Assembly (NCBI GenBank): GCA_964348665.1
Contig: CAYGDP010000001.1
Coordinates: 1-64,000, forward strand
DNA from: CAYGDP01 sp964348665
Lineage (GTDB): Bacteria > Verrucomicrobiota > Verrucomicrobiia > Palsa-1439 > CAYGDP01
DNA length: 64,000 nucleotides
Direction of reading: 5' to 3'
The stretch's first letter is position 1, and the number at the start of each line of letters is the position of its first letter. A program made the translations under genes and the position numbers. The notes beneath the pieces are model-generated. The model had not been told where the DNA came from, ran no database searches, and saw nothing but the letters and a program-made list of their open reading frames with translations. Below are positions 1 through 8,131 of the stretch, piece by piece.

Positions 1-414
1 GCCCAAATCGCTTCTCCACCTCCACTAGTCCCAACTTCCTCAAAAGCGCCACCACCGCCTCCTGCTGCCACCCAAGCAAAATCACTGACGACCAACCAAT
101 ATCTCGAATATCTCTCCAAGAATTCCAGTTGCAAGGGGTTGCGGTGGTCGGTCGACGCTACATTTTGGCTCAACTTAATTCTTTTCGTTATCGCTGGTTT
201 ATTTGTGTTTTCAGAGTTGGCGACTCTGGAATCAAAATATGAGAAAAACGCTTGGCGAGACGCGCGCAAGCAGTTTCTCCTCTACGAAATGATGGCGATC
301 TGGTTCGCCATCAACGGACTAATCATTTTGAAGCAGTTCGTTATGGCAATAATCAATGCGGTGGATAGCATCGTGCTTCGCAACCGCGACGAAACGCGAC
401 GGGAGAATTCGTAA
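1..414 (+). CDS. C-terminal part of a membrane protein (5' end outside window)
   Basis: The reading frame is open from base 1, so this is the 3' part of a gene that starts upstream. The visible part begins with a Pro/Ala-rich linker (a run of prolines near residues 18-22). It is followed by a short polar stretch and two hydrophobic helices, roughly residues 53-70 and 98-118, then a basic tail. The Pro-rich linker ahead of the membrane part resembles the next gene, whose N-terminus is a GYF_2 domain, so a missing N-terminal GYF_2 domain is a reasonable guess but is not seen. It ends 8 bases before the next start and is probably co-transcribed with it. The internal TTG at 139 is not a likely start, because the frame and the linker continue upstream of it. 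Confidence 0.6.
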   Translation, partial: AQIASPPPLVPTSSKAPPPPPAATQAKSLTTNQYLEYLSKNSSCKGLRWSVDATFWLNLILFVIAGLFVFSELATLESKYEKNAWRDARKQFLLYEMMAIWFAINGLIILKQFVMAIINAVDSIVLRNRDETRRENS

Positions 415-422
415 AGGGTAGA

Positions 423-1091
423 ATGGATACACCCATCCACATTTCCCGCAGCGGGCAACGGTTCGGACCGTATCCTGCGACCGTTATTCAAGTCTATCTG
501 GTAGAAGGTCGTCTTTTCCCGACAGACCTCGCTTGGCGCGAAGGTGAAGCAACTTGGCGACCCCTTTCGGATTTCCCTGAATTCTCGGCAAGTCAATTGC
601 CACCAGTCGCGCCACCTCTACCACCTACACTCATACCGCCGCCACCTCCGCCACCGAAGGTGAAAAATGCGGCACTGGCAGCTAAAGCTGCTTCCATCGA
701 GGGCGAAGCGCCACAGGATATTGGCAAATCGATTGGTGGCGCTATCGCTGGCGCAGCATTTCTCATTTTCGTTGTTATGTTTGCCTCTGAATGCGGTTCT
801 TCCACCAATAGTTCCACAAGTTCTGGAGGAACGAACCAACAGGCATCAATCACGAAAGCGCAATGGAAAGCAAAGGTTGCCCAACACTTTCCAATGTTCC
901 GGACGGGAACGCTGATCGTGTCGTCCACAGATTTCAAGCGGGCGATGGGTGAACCGGATAGCACGCAAACACTTGGCGATAAAGCCATGTGGTATTACGA
1001 GTGCTCGGATGGAATGATCCAAATGGTGCTTTGGTCGTCCAGTCTCCAGTTTTCCAACCAAGTCGTCGCGGAGCAAGTCAATGACTATTAA
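423..1091 (+). CDS. GYF_2-domain membrane-anchored protein
   Basis: A 222-residue protein. Residues 1-55 fit the GYF_2 (DUF4339) pattern: a GPY motif (FGPYP), then a helix, a GRLFPTDLAW segment and a W-x-P-L ending. GYF domains are known as proline-rich-peptide adaptors. Residues 60-80 form a polyproline linker that could itself be a GYF ligand, and about residues 103-120 are one membrane helix. The C-terminal 80 residues are a soluble domain, rich in Trp and Tyr near its end, that I do not recognise. The GYF domain should be cytoplasmic and the C-terminal domain periplasmic. The start ATG has a GGG-containing site 6 bases upstream. It lies between two other membrane genes on the same strand. 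Confidence 0.75.
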   Translation: MDTPIHISRSGQRFGPYPATVIQVYLVEGRLFPTDLAWREGEATWRPLSDFPEFSASQLPPVAPPLPPTLIPPPPPPPKVKNAALAAKAASIEGEAPQDIGKSIGGAIAGAAFLIFVVMFASECGSSTNSSTSSGGTNQQASITKAQWKAKVAQHFPMFRTGTLIVSSTDFKRAMGEPDSTQTLGDKAMWYYECSDGMIQMVLWSSSLQFSNQVVAEQVNDY

Positions 1092-1112
1092 ACTCAATCA
1101 TGGAGGTGAGCC

Positions 1113-4100
1113 ATGTTAATCCACGTACTTCGTGATGGCACTCAATTCGGGCCGTATTCACTAGACGTAGTCCAACAATACCTTGCCGCAGGCACTTTGC
1201 ATCCTACCGATTTGGCTTGGCACGAAGGAGCGTCCGGCTGGATGCCGCTAGTCGCTGTCCGGGGTGTTCTCCACACGAACATTGCTACATTGGGCAAGGA
1301 GGCTGCGGACGCTCTGGCCGCCGATGAGCAAGCGGCGACTCAATGCATTGCTGAAGCAGAGCAGGTGCAGGAACTCATGAATTCCAGTAAACTGTTAGCG
1401 ATTTGGTCGTTGGTAGTTGCCTTTGGATTGTTGGCAGCGTTTCTTGTATTGCGATTGGGAAAGCCTGCGAATTCTGCAACCTTGGTCTGTGGAATTCTTG
1501 GCGGCGCAAAACTGGTATTCGCCGCGATCGTAGGCATGATGGCAATGTCCCGGCGGGATCGTCGAGCGAAACTGATCAAGCAAGCCAGTGATCGAAAACA
1601 CCTCAGAGCCGTGGTGATGAAATGGAAAACCAATCTTCTCTGGGTTTTCGTAAATCCTCCCCCTGAATTAGCGCCCTCGATCTACGAGGGATTTGCAGCC
1701 ACGAATACAGATTCAAAAGATGCAATCATTCGTGCAATCAAAGATGATACCCTCGCACAACAGGATAGAGACTGCACGATCGCATGGAAAGTAATTGAGG
1801 CGCTGTTGAAGTTGCAGAATCCCCAAATGGCTTCCTTAGCTGTCAAGACTTACGCGATCGAGGCGCGTTCGGAATCAGCCCGTCGCAGATTTGTAAAATC
1901 TGCTGGAGTAACCCTGGTGATGTTGGAATTTATCGGCATTGTTTTTTTCCAAGGGTTGTATGTGCCGCAACAGAAAAAACAACTCCGACAAGCGATGCTG
2001 GAGATTGAAGAAGCCAAAAAGTTCTGCGAGAGCAAGGATTTTAAGCGTGGTATGGCCAGCATGGAAAAAGCAACGCAGCTTTACCCCAACATCGTGAATA
2101 CAAATGAATTCAAGCTAGGCTCTGGAGCACTCTGGGCGGGGAAAGGTAGTAAAATGAAAGATCATCAAGAGGCCATCAAGTCGTATCTCCGGGCAACTGA
2201 ATTCTGCCCCGATAACACAGATTACTGGTGGCTACTTGGATCACTCTACCTAAACAACAACCAATCCGATAATGCGCTGGGCGCGTTCAAAATGGTGGTA
2301 GAAAAAAAACCTGACGACGCGCTGGGATGGAGTACATTGGGACTCACTTATGCAGCCCTAGGCCAATTCAACGAAGCGATCGAAGCTTGCCAGAAAGCCG
2401 TTCAACTCAAGCCAGATTTTGACTTTTTACATTCCGGTCTTGGAGATGTTTTTGCGCTTCAGGGTAAGAAAAGAGAAGCAGAGGAGGCCTATGGTCGAGC
2501 GGCCAAAGTTGCAGGTAACTCGTCGGACGTATGGGGCAATATAGGCCGAGGGTATCTACAAACACATAATTGGATGGCAGCGATCCAAGCGCTCGAAAAA
2601 TATACCCGAATAGATATTTCCTCTATCGACGGGTTTGCAATGCTCAGCGCTGCATATAGCCATGTTGATCGCGATTCTGATGCAGCCCGAGCAATTGCAG
2701 AAGCAGTTCAGCTTGATCCAAAGACGGCTAACGAGTGGTTTCTAATCGGAGAGGCATACAATACTATGGATAAAACCCTCGAAGCGATTTCCGCTTACAA
2801 AATGGCGACTGAACTTCAGCCCAATCAAATTGTATCTTGGTTGAGACTTGGCGATGTTTACCTCTATCAAGGTAACCCGTTGGCCGCGATCATTGTGTTC
2901 GAGAAGGCAACGAGCATTGATCCAAAAAGGGAATTTGCGTGGCAAGGGCTTGGTATAGCCTATGCAGATCAACAGAATTGGTCTGCTTCCGAAGAAGCGA
3001 TTAAGAAAGCCGAAACCCTTGCGCCCAATGAAGTCGCCGAAAACCAGTGCAATTGGGGATATCTGTATCGAAAGCAGAAAAAATGGAGTGAGTCGCTTGC
3101 CGCCTATCAAAAGGCGCTGGAGACCGATCCAAACTTTGCGAGAGCATTTCGAGGAATCGGCAACGTTCATTTCGACCAGAAGCAGTGGAAAGACGCCAAG
3201 ACATCGTTTGCCAAGTCGCTCGAATTAAACCCGAGTAAGGATTCAAAAACGCGCGCCAAACTCAACGCCGCAGCCTACGAGGAAGCTTTGGAGCGCGCCA
3301 CAAAGCTCGCTCAAGCAAAGGAATGGATTAATGCGGATGCCGCTGTGGATGAAGCGCTTCAAGCCAATCCCAACGACACACAAGCCAAGAATCTTAAGAG
3401 CCAGATCGCAGAATCGATCGCAGAGATCAATTATCAGAAGGCAATTGACGAGGCTGAAAGAAATCTAAAGGCAAAGAAATTTGCTGATACCTTTGTTGCG
3501 GCGGAACGTGCGATTAAAATTAGGAAAGGCGATCCGAAAGCAAAGGAATTGATCGAGAAGGTGACGCCTTACGTCGCGAGGAAGAATAGTCTCGGTCTGA
3601 AGTTTGTGCCTGTGGAAGACACGAACGTCCATTTTTGTATCTGGGAAACGCGGGTGCAGGATTATCAGGCGTTCGTCAATGCAACGAAGCGCTCATGGGA
3701 AAAACCGTCATTCGAACAAGGGCAAACTCATCCTGCGGTCAATGTAAGCTGGGAGGATGCGAAAGCATTCTGTAAGTGGCTTACAGAGAAGGAACGGCAA
3801 GAAGGCGGATTGACTGCGGGACAGGAATATCGATTACCGACAGATGCCGAATGGAGCATTGCGGTAGGGCTGGGAGGAGAAAATGGGAATACTCCAGCTC
3901 AGAAAGATAAACAGATTAGTGATGTTTATCCGTGGGGCAAACAATGGCCACCGCCGCTTGGAAAGGGGAATTACGGCAGCAGTTTGAACGTAGATAATTA
4001 CAATACTACCTCGCCTGTAGGAAGTTTTGCAGCCAACAAGTTTGAAATATATGATTTGGGCGGGAATGTTTGGGAATGGTGCGAGGACCTCTACGTACCG

Positions 4101-4253
4101 AGCGGGACCCTACGTGTATTGCGGGGAGGGTCATGGCTCACTGATTATCCCGTTGACCTGTGTTTATCCAGGCGCATCAAAGAATATCCCTCGTATCGCG
4201 ATGTCTATAACGGCTTTCGTTGTGTCTTAGTAACGGGATCATCGGCTCGTTAG
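1113..4253 (+). CDS. GYF_2-TPR-formylglycine-generating-enzyme-like fusion protein
   Basis: A 1046-residue multidomain protein. Residues 1-50 are a GYF_2 domain (FGPYS, TDLAWHEG, W-M-P-L). Hydrophobic helices lie near residues 92-112, 122-142 and 262-282. From about residue 300 to 800 there are many TPR units of the A-x-x-x-G/A type. The last 210 residues match the FGE-sulfatase/SUMF1 fold: AVNVSWEDAKAFCKWL, RLPTDAEWS, YPWG, GGNVWEWCED, LRGGSW and a terminal GFRC. Only scattered cysteines remain near the end and the paired catalytic cysteines of true formylglycine-generating enzymes are not evident, so it is more likely a structural or ligand-binding domain. A strong GGAGGTGA site precedes the ATG. 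The TPR-FGE half is probably extracytoplasmic. Confidence 0.8.
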   Translation: MLIHVLRDGTQFGPYSLDVVQQYLAAGTLHPTDLAWHEGASGWMPLVAVRGVLHTNIATLGKEAADALAADEQAATQCIAEAEQVQELMNSSKLLAIWSLVVAFGLLAAFLVLRLGKPANSATLVCGILGGAKLVFAAIVGMMAMSRRDRRAKLIKQASDRKHLRAVVMKWKTNLLWVFVNPPPELAPSIYEGFAATNTDSKDAIIRAIKDDTLAQQDRDCTIAWKVIEALLKLQNPQMASLAVKTYAIEARSESARRRFVKSAGVTLVMLEFIGIVFFQGLYVPQQKKQLRQAMLEIEEAKKFCESKDFKRGMASMEKATQLYPNIVNTNEFKLGSGALWAGKGSKMKDHQEAIKSYLRATEFCPDNTDYWWLLGSLYLNNNQSDNALGAFKMVVEKKPDDALGWSTLGLTYAALGQFNEAIEACQKAVQLKPDFDFLHSGLGDVFALQGKKREAEEAYGRAAKVAGNSSDVWGNIGRGYLQTHNWMAAIQALEKYTRIDISSIDGFAMLSAAYSHVDRDSDAARAIAEAVQLDPKTANEWFLIGEAYNTMDKTLEAISAYKMATELQPNQIVSWLRLGDVYLYQGNPLAAIIVFEKATSIDPKREFAWQGLGIAYADQQNWSASEEAIKKAETLAPNEVAENQCNWGYLYRKQKKWSESLAAYQKALETDPNFARAFRGIGNVHFDQKQWKDAKTSFAKSLELNPSKDSKTRAKLNAAAYEEALERATKLAQAKEWINADAAVDEALQANPNDTQAKNLKSQIAESIAEINYQKAIDEAERNLKAKKFADTFVAAERAIKIRKGDPKAKELIEKVTPYVARKNSLGLKFVPVEDTNVHFCIWETRVQDYQAFVNATKRSWEKPSFEQGQTHPAVNVSWEDAKAFCKWLTEKERQEGGLTAGQEYRLPTDAEWSIAVGLGGENGNTPAQKDKQISDVYPWGKQWPPPLGKGNYGSSLNVDNYNTTSPVGSFAANKFEIYDLGGNVWEWCEDLYVPSGTLRVLRGGSWLTDYPVDLCLSRRIKEYPSYRDVYNGFRCVLVTGSSAR

Positions 4254-4430
4254 ATTCCCCATGTTGGTCAATTTGTTTGACACTCCCGCAGGAGAATCTC
4301 AACAATCCTTAGTCTAGCCCCCAGGGGGGATCGCCTACGCAGCATCGCTGACTAATTTGGAGAATTTATCGGCCAAGACGTTTCGCTGCAATTTTAATGG
4401 GGGTCATATCTTTTCCTTTCTGCGGGGTTT

Positions 4431-4925
4431 TCATAGTTCTTCGCCTTCTGCTAGGACGGAATTCAGGGTGGGCGGCAAGTGCCGGATTTTTTCGCCCTCC
4501 TCGATTCCGACCCAGGAAACGTATTCGCGCTGGGTTAGACAACCTTCATCACCGATTCGATGCAGGCGAAGGTGATCCACAAATGGAAGATTACACACCA
4601 ATAATTTCATAACCGCTGAGACAAATGATTTACTGACAAATTCACGCTGCACTTCAACCGTCAGAATTGCCGTCCGATGCGAAAAATGGACACGAACGAA
4701 CCCATGCCTCACTGCCGCGAGTCGGATCGCCTGTTCCTGACGCTGGGCATCGGAGAAATCATCAAGGTCAAGGCCGAAGCGCGATTTCAATTCGGACCGA
4801 TTGGCCAGGAGCCACGTGGCATGGCTGCGATCAAGCGGCTGAATATCTCCATTTGGCAGTATCCAGATTTTACTCTCGTAACCTTCCGTCCGGAACTGAT
4901 CAAATCGTGGAATTGGCTTTGTCAT
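4431..4925 (-). CDS. Hypothetical protein of the phage-like operon
   Basis: A 164-residue soluble protein with no signal peptide or membrane segment. I do not recognise a family. It is Leu- and Arg-rich with several aromatic residues in its first 60 positions (FDQFRTEGY, KIWILPNGD). The middle reads like alternating beta strands (FVRVHFSHRTAILTVEV). Its ATG overlaps the stop of the upstream gene by four bases (ATGA), so translation is coupled, and it appears to be the last gene of the minus-strand operon. The 177 bases downstream, up to the GYF-TPR gene, contain no gene that I can support. Confidence 0.6.
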   Translation of the reverse strand: MTKPIPRFDQFRTEGYESKIWILPNGDIQPLDRSHATWLLANRSELKSRFGLDLDDFSDAQRQEQAIRLAAVRHGFVRVHFSHRTAILTVEVQREFVSKSFVSAVMKLLVCNLPFVDHLRLHRIGDEGCLTQREYVSWVGIEEGEKIRHLPPTLNSVLAEGEEL

Positions 4926-5569
4926 GGCAAAAAATGGATATGCTGTGTCCGTTCTTGGTGTGTCCTGGCGAGAGCCTCTAGTCGGCGGCGATGTTCGTTC
5001 TCAAAGAAATCCTTCAAACTCCAGATTTCCCGGCCCGCTTGGGCAGCCATGCCTTGGAGGATGCTATGGATTGGAGTGTTGAATTTTTGTGCGCCAAGGA
5101 AATGGAAGGATTTCAAGCGGACGATTTCGGCGAAAAGTGTTTCGACAAGCTGATCACAATGTAAAAGCATCAGCCGCTCGCTCCTGCCGTTTGTGCGAAT
5201 CAGCCAAGCGCCCGTCTGGCCGGTATTGCGGTTGCAAAGGAGGACTGCGGATTGATGGAACTTTTTGGCCAAGGTGACCAAGACCTGCTTGAAAAAGTTT
5301 GGGTCATCGAGATTAGGAACAAACACGCATGACTGCTCGTTGCTGTGGCCGTCGGCGGTGAATTGCACGCGGACCATGATGTATCCGAATTTTGCCGCAT
5401 TGAGGTCGTTTGTGAGCTGGTTAAAAGCCGATTTATTTTTCTCGGCAGTCTCGTTGGGCTGATAGGCGGAAATCAATCCAAAATCTTTGGTGGCGGAATA
5501 CGGCGTCCAGAATCGGGAGATTTTGAATCCACCTCTCGCGTTGATGAGTCTTTCAGCGTCGTTGATCAT
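4922..5569 (-). CDS. Phage-type hypothetical protein (215 aa)
   Basis: A 215-residue soluble protein. Its first half reads like a family of phage-encoded hypothetical proteins, recalled from memory: an ISAY-x-P-NETAEKNK stretch, then short alpha/beta elements (FGYIMVRVQF) and a VFVPNLDDPNFFK segment ahead of a helix. The function of that family is unknown to me. The C-terminal 50 residues are basic and contain repeated His/Arg. The start ATG is preceded by a weak GGGA. Its start overlaps the end of the upstream small gene and its stop overlaps the start of the downstream one, a tightly packed operon. Confidence 0.6.
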   Translation of the reverse strand: MINDAERLINARGGFKISRFWTPYSATKDFGLISAYQPNETAEKNKSAFNQLTNDLNAAKFGYIMVRVQFTADGHSNEQSCVFVPNLDDPNFFKQVLVTLAKKFHQSAVLLCNRNTGQTGAWLIRTNGRSERLMLLHCDQLVETLFAEIVRLKSFHFLGAQKFNTPIHSILQGMAAQAGREIWSLKDFFENEHRRRLEALARTHQERTQHIHFLP

Positions 5570-5702
5570 TTGTTCCCATCGTCACACACGGCCATTGTTC
5601 TCGGATGCCAAGCAACTCGCGGACTGCGTTGCGAGCATCACAAGAACATTGTTCGTACTCGTCCCATGTCCACGTCGCCAAACCGCGAATTGGGTAATTC
5701 AT
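5553..5702 (-). CDS. Small 49-residue protein of the phage-like operon
   Basis: I place the start at 5702 because an AAGGAG site lies 8 bases upstream of that ATG; a longer in-frame extension to 5762 lacks one. The product (MNYPIRGLATW... to GTNDQRR) is 49 residues, with a Trp/Tyr-rich first third and two Cys in a CSC arrangement, and has no membrane segment. It overlaps the start of the next gene by 17 bases and begins 2 bases after the preceding stop. No family is recognised. The good ribosome site and operon packing are the main reasons to accept it. Confidence 0.5.
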   Translation of the reverse strand: MNYPIRGLATWTWDEYEQCSCDARNAVRELLGIREQWPCVTMGTNDQRR

Positions 5703-5704
5703 AT

Positions 5705-5923
5705 TCAGCTCCTTTTTCGTTTTGGTTTTTTCTTCGGCGCTGCGACAGCGGCCTTCTCCCAAAAATCTCCGTAATCAATTTCACAGTTACAATCGACGCA
5801 CTCGTAGTGGTCGATGTCAGTCACATCTTCCTCGACAAAGTTACCGTTTCCGTCAACGATCCGAACGTGAATCGTATAAATCTCTTTGAACCGATTTCCA
5901 CCACACTTGCATTTAAAACTCAT
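5705..5923 (-). CDS. Small zinc-ribbon protein
   Basis: A 72-residue protein with two cysteine pairs: CKCGG at residues 4-8, and CVDCNC about 36 residues later. This layout fits a zinc ribbon (C-x-C ... C-x-x-C). The C-terminus is a lysine/arginine tail (KKKPKRKRS), which suggests nucleic-acid contact. The ATG at 5923 has AAAGGA at a suitable distance, so I prefer it to the TTG two codons upstream. It resembles the 9831-10094 protein of the same operon in layout: four Cys, an aromatic and acidic stretch before the second pair, then a DFWE/KFWE motif. The two are probably paralogous. Confidence 0.6.
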   Translation of the reverse strand: MSFKCKCGGNRFKEIYTIHVRIVDGNGNFVEEDVTDIDHYECVDCNCEIDYGDFWEKAAVAAPKKKPKRKRS

Positions 5924-5940
5924 ATCCAAGTCCTTTCGTT

Positions 5941-6504
5941 TTAGTGATGATAGTCAACAACCACGACCCATCTCTGACCGATCAATTCTTCAGTTAGAGG
6001 TTCTTGCTCCCAGTCAAGAACCGCTAAGAGGTCATTTTGATAAATCAGGTGCCCGTCTACGCGGACGCCCTTCTTTTTGAGCAGCGGCGCGATTTCATTT
6101 TCCCAAAGAATTATGTCCAAGAATTGCGCGTCATCTTCGTAACCAGTTGGCCGATGAATATGTCGTTGGCGTTGCTCAGGAATTTCAGCCAACTTTTTTT
6201 CAAATTCTTCTTGGCTCATTTCTGACCAAATACTCCCGGTCTCAGCTCGCATTTGCCGAATGGATTTCATCTCTCTTTCAATGTGAGCGAGATCCGGTTC
6301 AGGTATCTCTCCGCGCGCTCGTGTGAGATCACCTGACCAGCGACCGCCGATCAGCAACCAATCGCAGACAGGTGGGTGGATGATGCTTCCCTCGCCGCAA
6401 AAACCGGGATCGTCAATCAAAGTTTCCAACACATTTTCCCTCACCTTCTCGCTGGTCGCGTCAGGGTCAGTGTCTTGCCAAAGAACTAAAAGACGAGCGT
6501 GCAT
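5941..6504 (-). CDS. Hypothetical protein (187 aa), phage-like operon
   Basis: A 187-residue acidic soluble protein. The N-terminus (MHARLLVLWQDTD) is a beta strand followed by an acidic stretch. A Trp-rich segment (CDWLLIGGRWSGDL) follows, then a long charged helix with an MSQEEFEKKLAEIPEQRQ stretch. The IGGRWSG phrase reminds me of uncharacterised phage or plasmid proteins, but I cannot name a family. A GGAG ribosome site sits 5 bases before the ATG. The gene starts 15 bases after the stop of the AAA+ gene and should be on the same transcript. Confidence 0.6.
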   Translation of the reverse strand: MHARLLVLWQDTDPDATSEKVRENVLETLIDDPGFCGEGSIIHPPVCDWLLIGGRWSGDLTRARGEIPEPDLAHIEREMKSIRQMRAETGSIWSEMSQEEFEKKLAEIPEQRQRHIHRPTGYEDDAQFLDIILWENEIAPLLKKKGVRVDGHLIYQNDLLAVLDWEQEPLTEELIGQRWVVVVDYHH

Positions 6505-6519
6505 TTTTCTCCGTTCGTT

Positions 6520-7797
6520 TTAGGCTGCTTTGAACCCGACGGTGCGACCGCGCGCGACATCAACGTGGTTTTTGCGACCGGACTCAAATTGAGTTGAGAG
6601 TTTGGCGAGCGCTTCCACTAAGTCGCTGGATTGGATTTTAGAAGATTTGCGTGTCAGGCTTTGAATCGCTGCGGTCACTTTAAGTTCATGTAAATAGGCG
6701 AAGCTCCAATGTTCGGTTTCTTCGGCAATGTGGTGAAGCATTTGCACTGGCAGGTCGGGAAATGCCCATTCGAGGTACTTGAGTCGTTCGGCTTTGTCGG
6801 GTAGCTCAAAGTGCCAGACACGATCAAATCGGCTGGGTCGGTGGATCAAAGCTGGGTCTATATCGCCCGGATTGTTTGTCGTGCCGAGAATCAAAAATCC
6901 ATCTTTTGTCCCAATTCCATCTAGTTGCGCGAGGAGAGAAGCCCTGCTTACACGGCTCTCGTTCGTAAGCGAGTCGAGTTCTTCCAAAATCACTAAGGCA
7001 GGATCGAACTTCGAGATGCGTTCAAAAAATTGCTCGAATTCGAATTCATCGATGTCTTTCGTAATATTCAGCATAAAAACCGACGCGCGGAAACGCTTGT
7101 GACATTCGCGAATTAAGTGTTTGAGCGTCATCGTTTTGCCAGTGCCAGGGACACCGGTGAACAGAAAACCTCGGCGATGTGGCAATTTCAACTGCTTGTA
7201 GAGATCGCCTTTGGTGAAAAATGAAAAGACTTGCTCTTCGATGTCTCGTAACATTCCTTCGTTGAGAAAAATCGGGTCACCGTTTTGAACCGGCAACTCG
7301 ATCGGAGATTTGTTGTGAACGTAAACACTGACAACTTTGTTGGGATCGGGCTTGAAAGAGTCGGCGACAGCATTGATGAAGTTTTCGAGAGTAGCGGCAG
7401 GTATATCGGAGATCAAATAGGCTTCGGCAATTTTGCCTTTGGAATCTAAGTAGGAAAAGATAATAAAGTTAGCTCCCTTTGGGCCTTTGACGCGAAGAAA
7501 CCCAACCCACGGAGCAGGGTCATCACGCGCGCCATCGGCGCATGTGCGGTAAGACAGCGTCGGATAATGAGAGCGCAGGCGTGTCCATGTCCATCCCCCG
7601 CTGATCTTGCCACAGGTTTTGCCGGGAGTGTTCGCGAGCTTGGCAAGGACGTGCTCAAGATTCTTATTGCCTGGCTGAAAAACTGTCCAGTTTGGTTGTT
7701 TTGGAAATTGCTGGCGGGCGTATTCGACAGCCGCAATGCTGGTCAAACCGCATCGCGGGATCGCTGACAAAATTGTATAATCGAATTCGCAATTCAT
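6520..7797 (-). CDS. AAA+ ATPase of the phage-like operon
   Basis: A 425-residue protein. The C-terminal half is a classic AAA module: Walker A (GVPGTGKT, about residues 214-221), Walker B (LVILEELD), sensor 1 (GTTNNP) and an arginine-finger-like RPSRFDR, of the FtsH/BCS1/proteasomal-ATPase type. Walker B has Glu-Glu where Asp-Glu is usual. The N-terminal 190 residues are not a family I recognise. I prefer the ATG at 7797, which has an AGGGA site and lies just downstream of a good promoter; a longer frame to 7860 would run through that promoter. Likely roles are remodelling of a protein or DNA-protein complex. Its partner is unknown. Confidence 0.8.
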   Translation of the reverse strand: MNCEFDYTILSAIPRCGLTSIAAVEYARQQFPKQPNWTVFQPGNKNLEHVLAKLANTPGKTCGKISGGWTWTRLRSHYPTLSYRTCADGARDDPAPWVGFLRVKGPKGANFIIFSYLDSKGKIAEAYLISDIPAATLENFINAVADSFKPDPNKVVSVYVHNKSPIELPVQNGDPIFLNEGMLRDIEEQVFSFFTKGDLYKQLKLPHRRGFLFTGVPGTGKTMTLKHLIRECHKRFRASVFMLNITKDIDEFEFEQFFERISKFDPALVILEELDSLTNESRVSRASLLAQLDGIGTKDGFLILGTTNNPGDIDPALIHRPSRFDRVWHFELPDKAERLKYLEWAFPDLPVQMLHHIAEETEHWSFAYLHELKVTAAIQSLTRKSSKIQSSDLVEALAKLSTQFESGRKNHVDVARGRTVGFKAA

Positions 7798-7828
7798 GTT
7801 TACACATCCCTGCGGGGCATCATACGGT

Positions 7829-7857
7829 ATTATACAAGCCATCGGCGAAATCGTAAA
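7829..7857 (-). promoter_or_regulatory. Sigma70-type promoter for the AAA+ gene
   Basis: On the minus strand there is a perfect -10 box TATAAT (7834-7829). A -35 box TTTACG (7857-7852, four of six matching TTGACA) stands 17 bases from it. The -10 box ends 32 bases before the ATG at 7797. It would let the AAA+ gene and the small genes downstream be expressed independently of the upstream operon. The 271 bases between the AAA+ start frame and the upstream gene hold nothing else I can identify. Confidence 0.5.
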
Positions 7858-8131
7858 CAATTATTTGCTCAAAAACCTGTTTGGTACGCCTCTCCTTCGC
7901 AAGAATCAGCCTCACCTGAAACAAATTGCGATCAAAACCGCCTCTGTAATAGGGCAAATTCGAGCGAAAACGCCCATTTTATCGCTGGTTACATTTTTCT
8001 GGACAACTCACCCTTGGAGATGCGCATTTTTCGCGTAGAAAGAACAAGTCCTGATTTATAACCACACCCGTTGAACGTCAACCACCCTTTTGCGTCGCGA
8101 CCGCTTGCGTGGCAGTCTCAATTCAAAATTT

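Noticed and set aside
4314..4335. CCCCC/GGGGG near-palindrome between the GYF-TPR gene and the accessory block as an attachment site
   Set aside because: It shares no core with the tRNA-end fragment at 12461 and is too simple to call.
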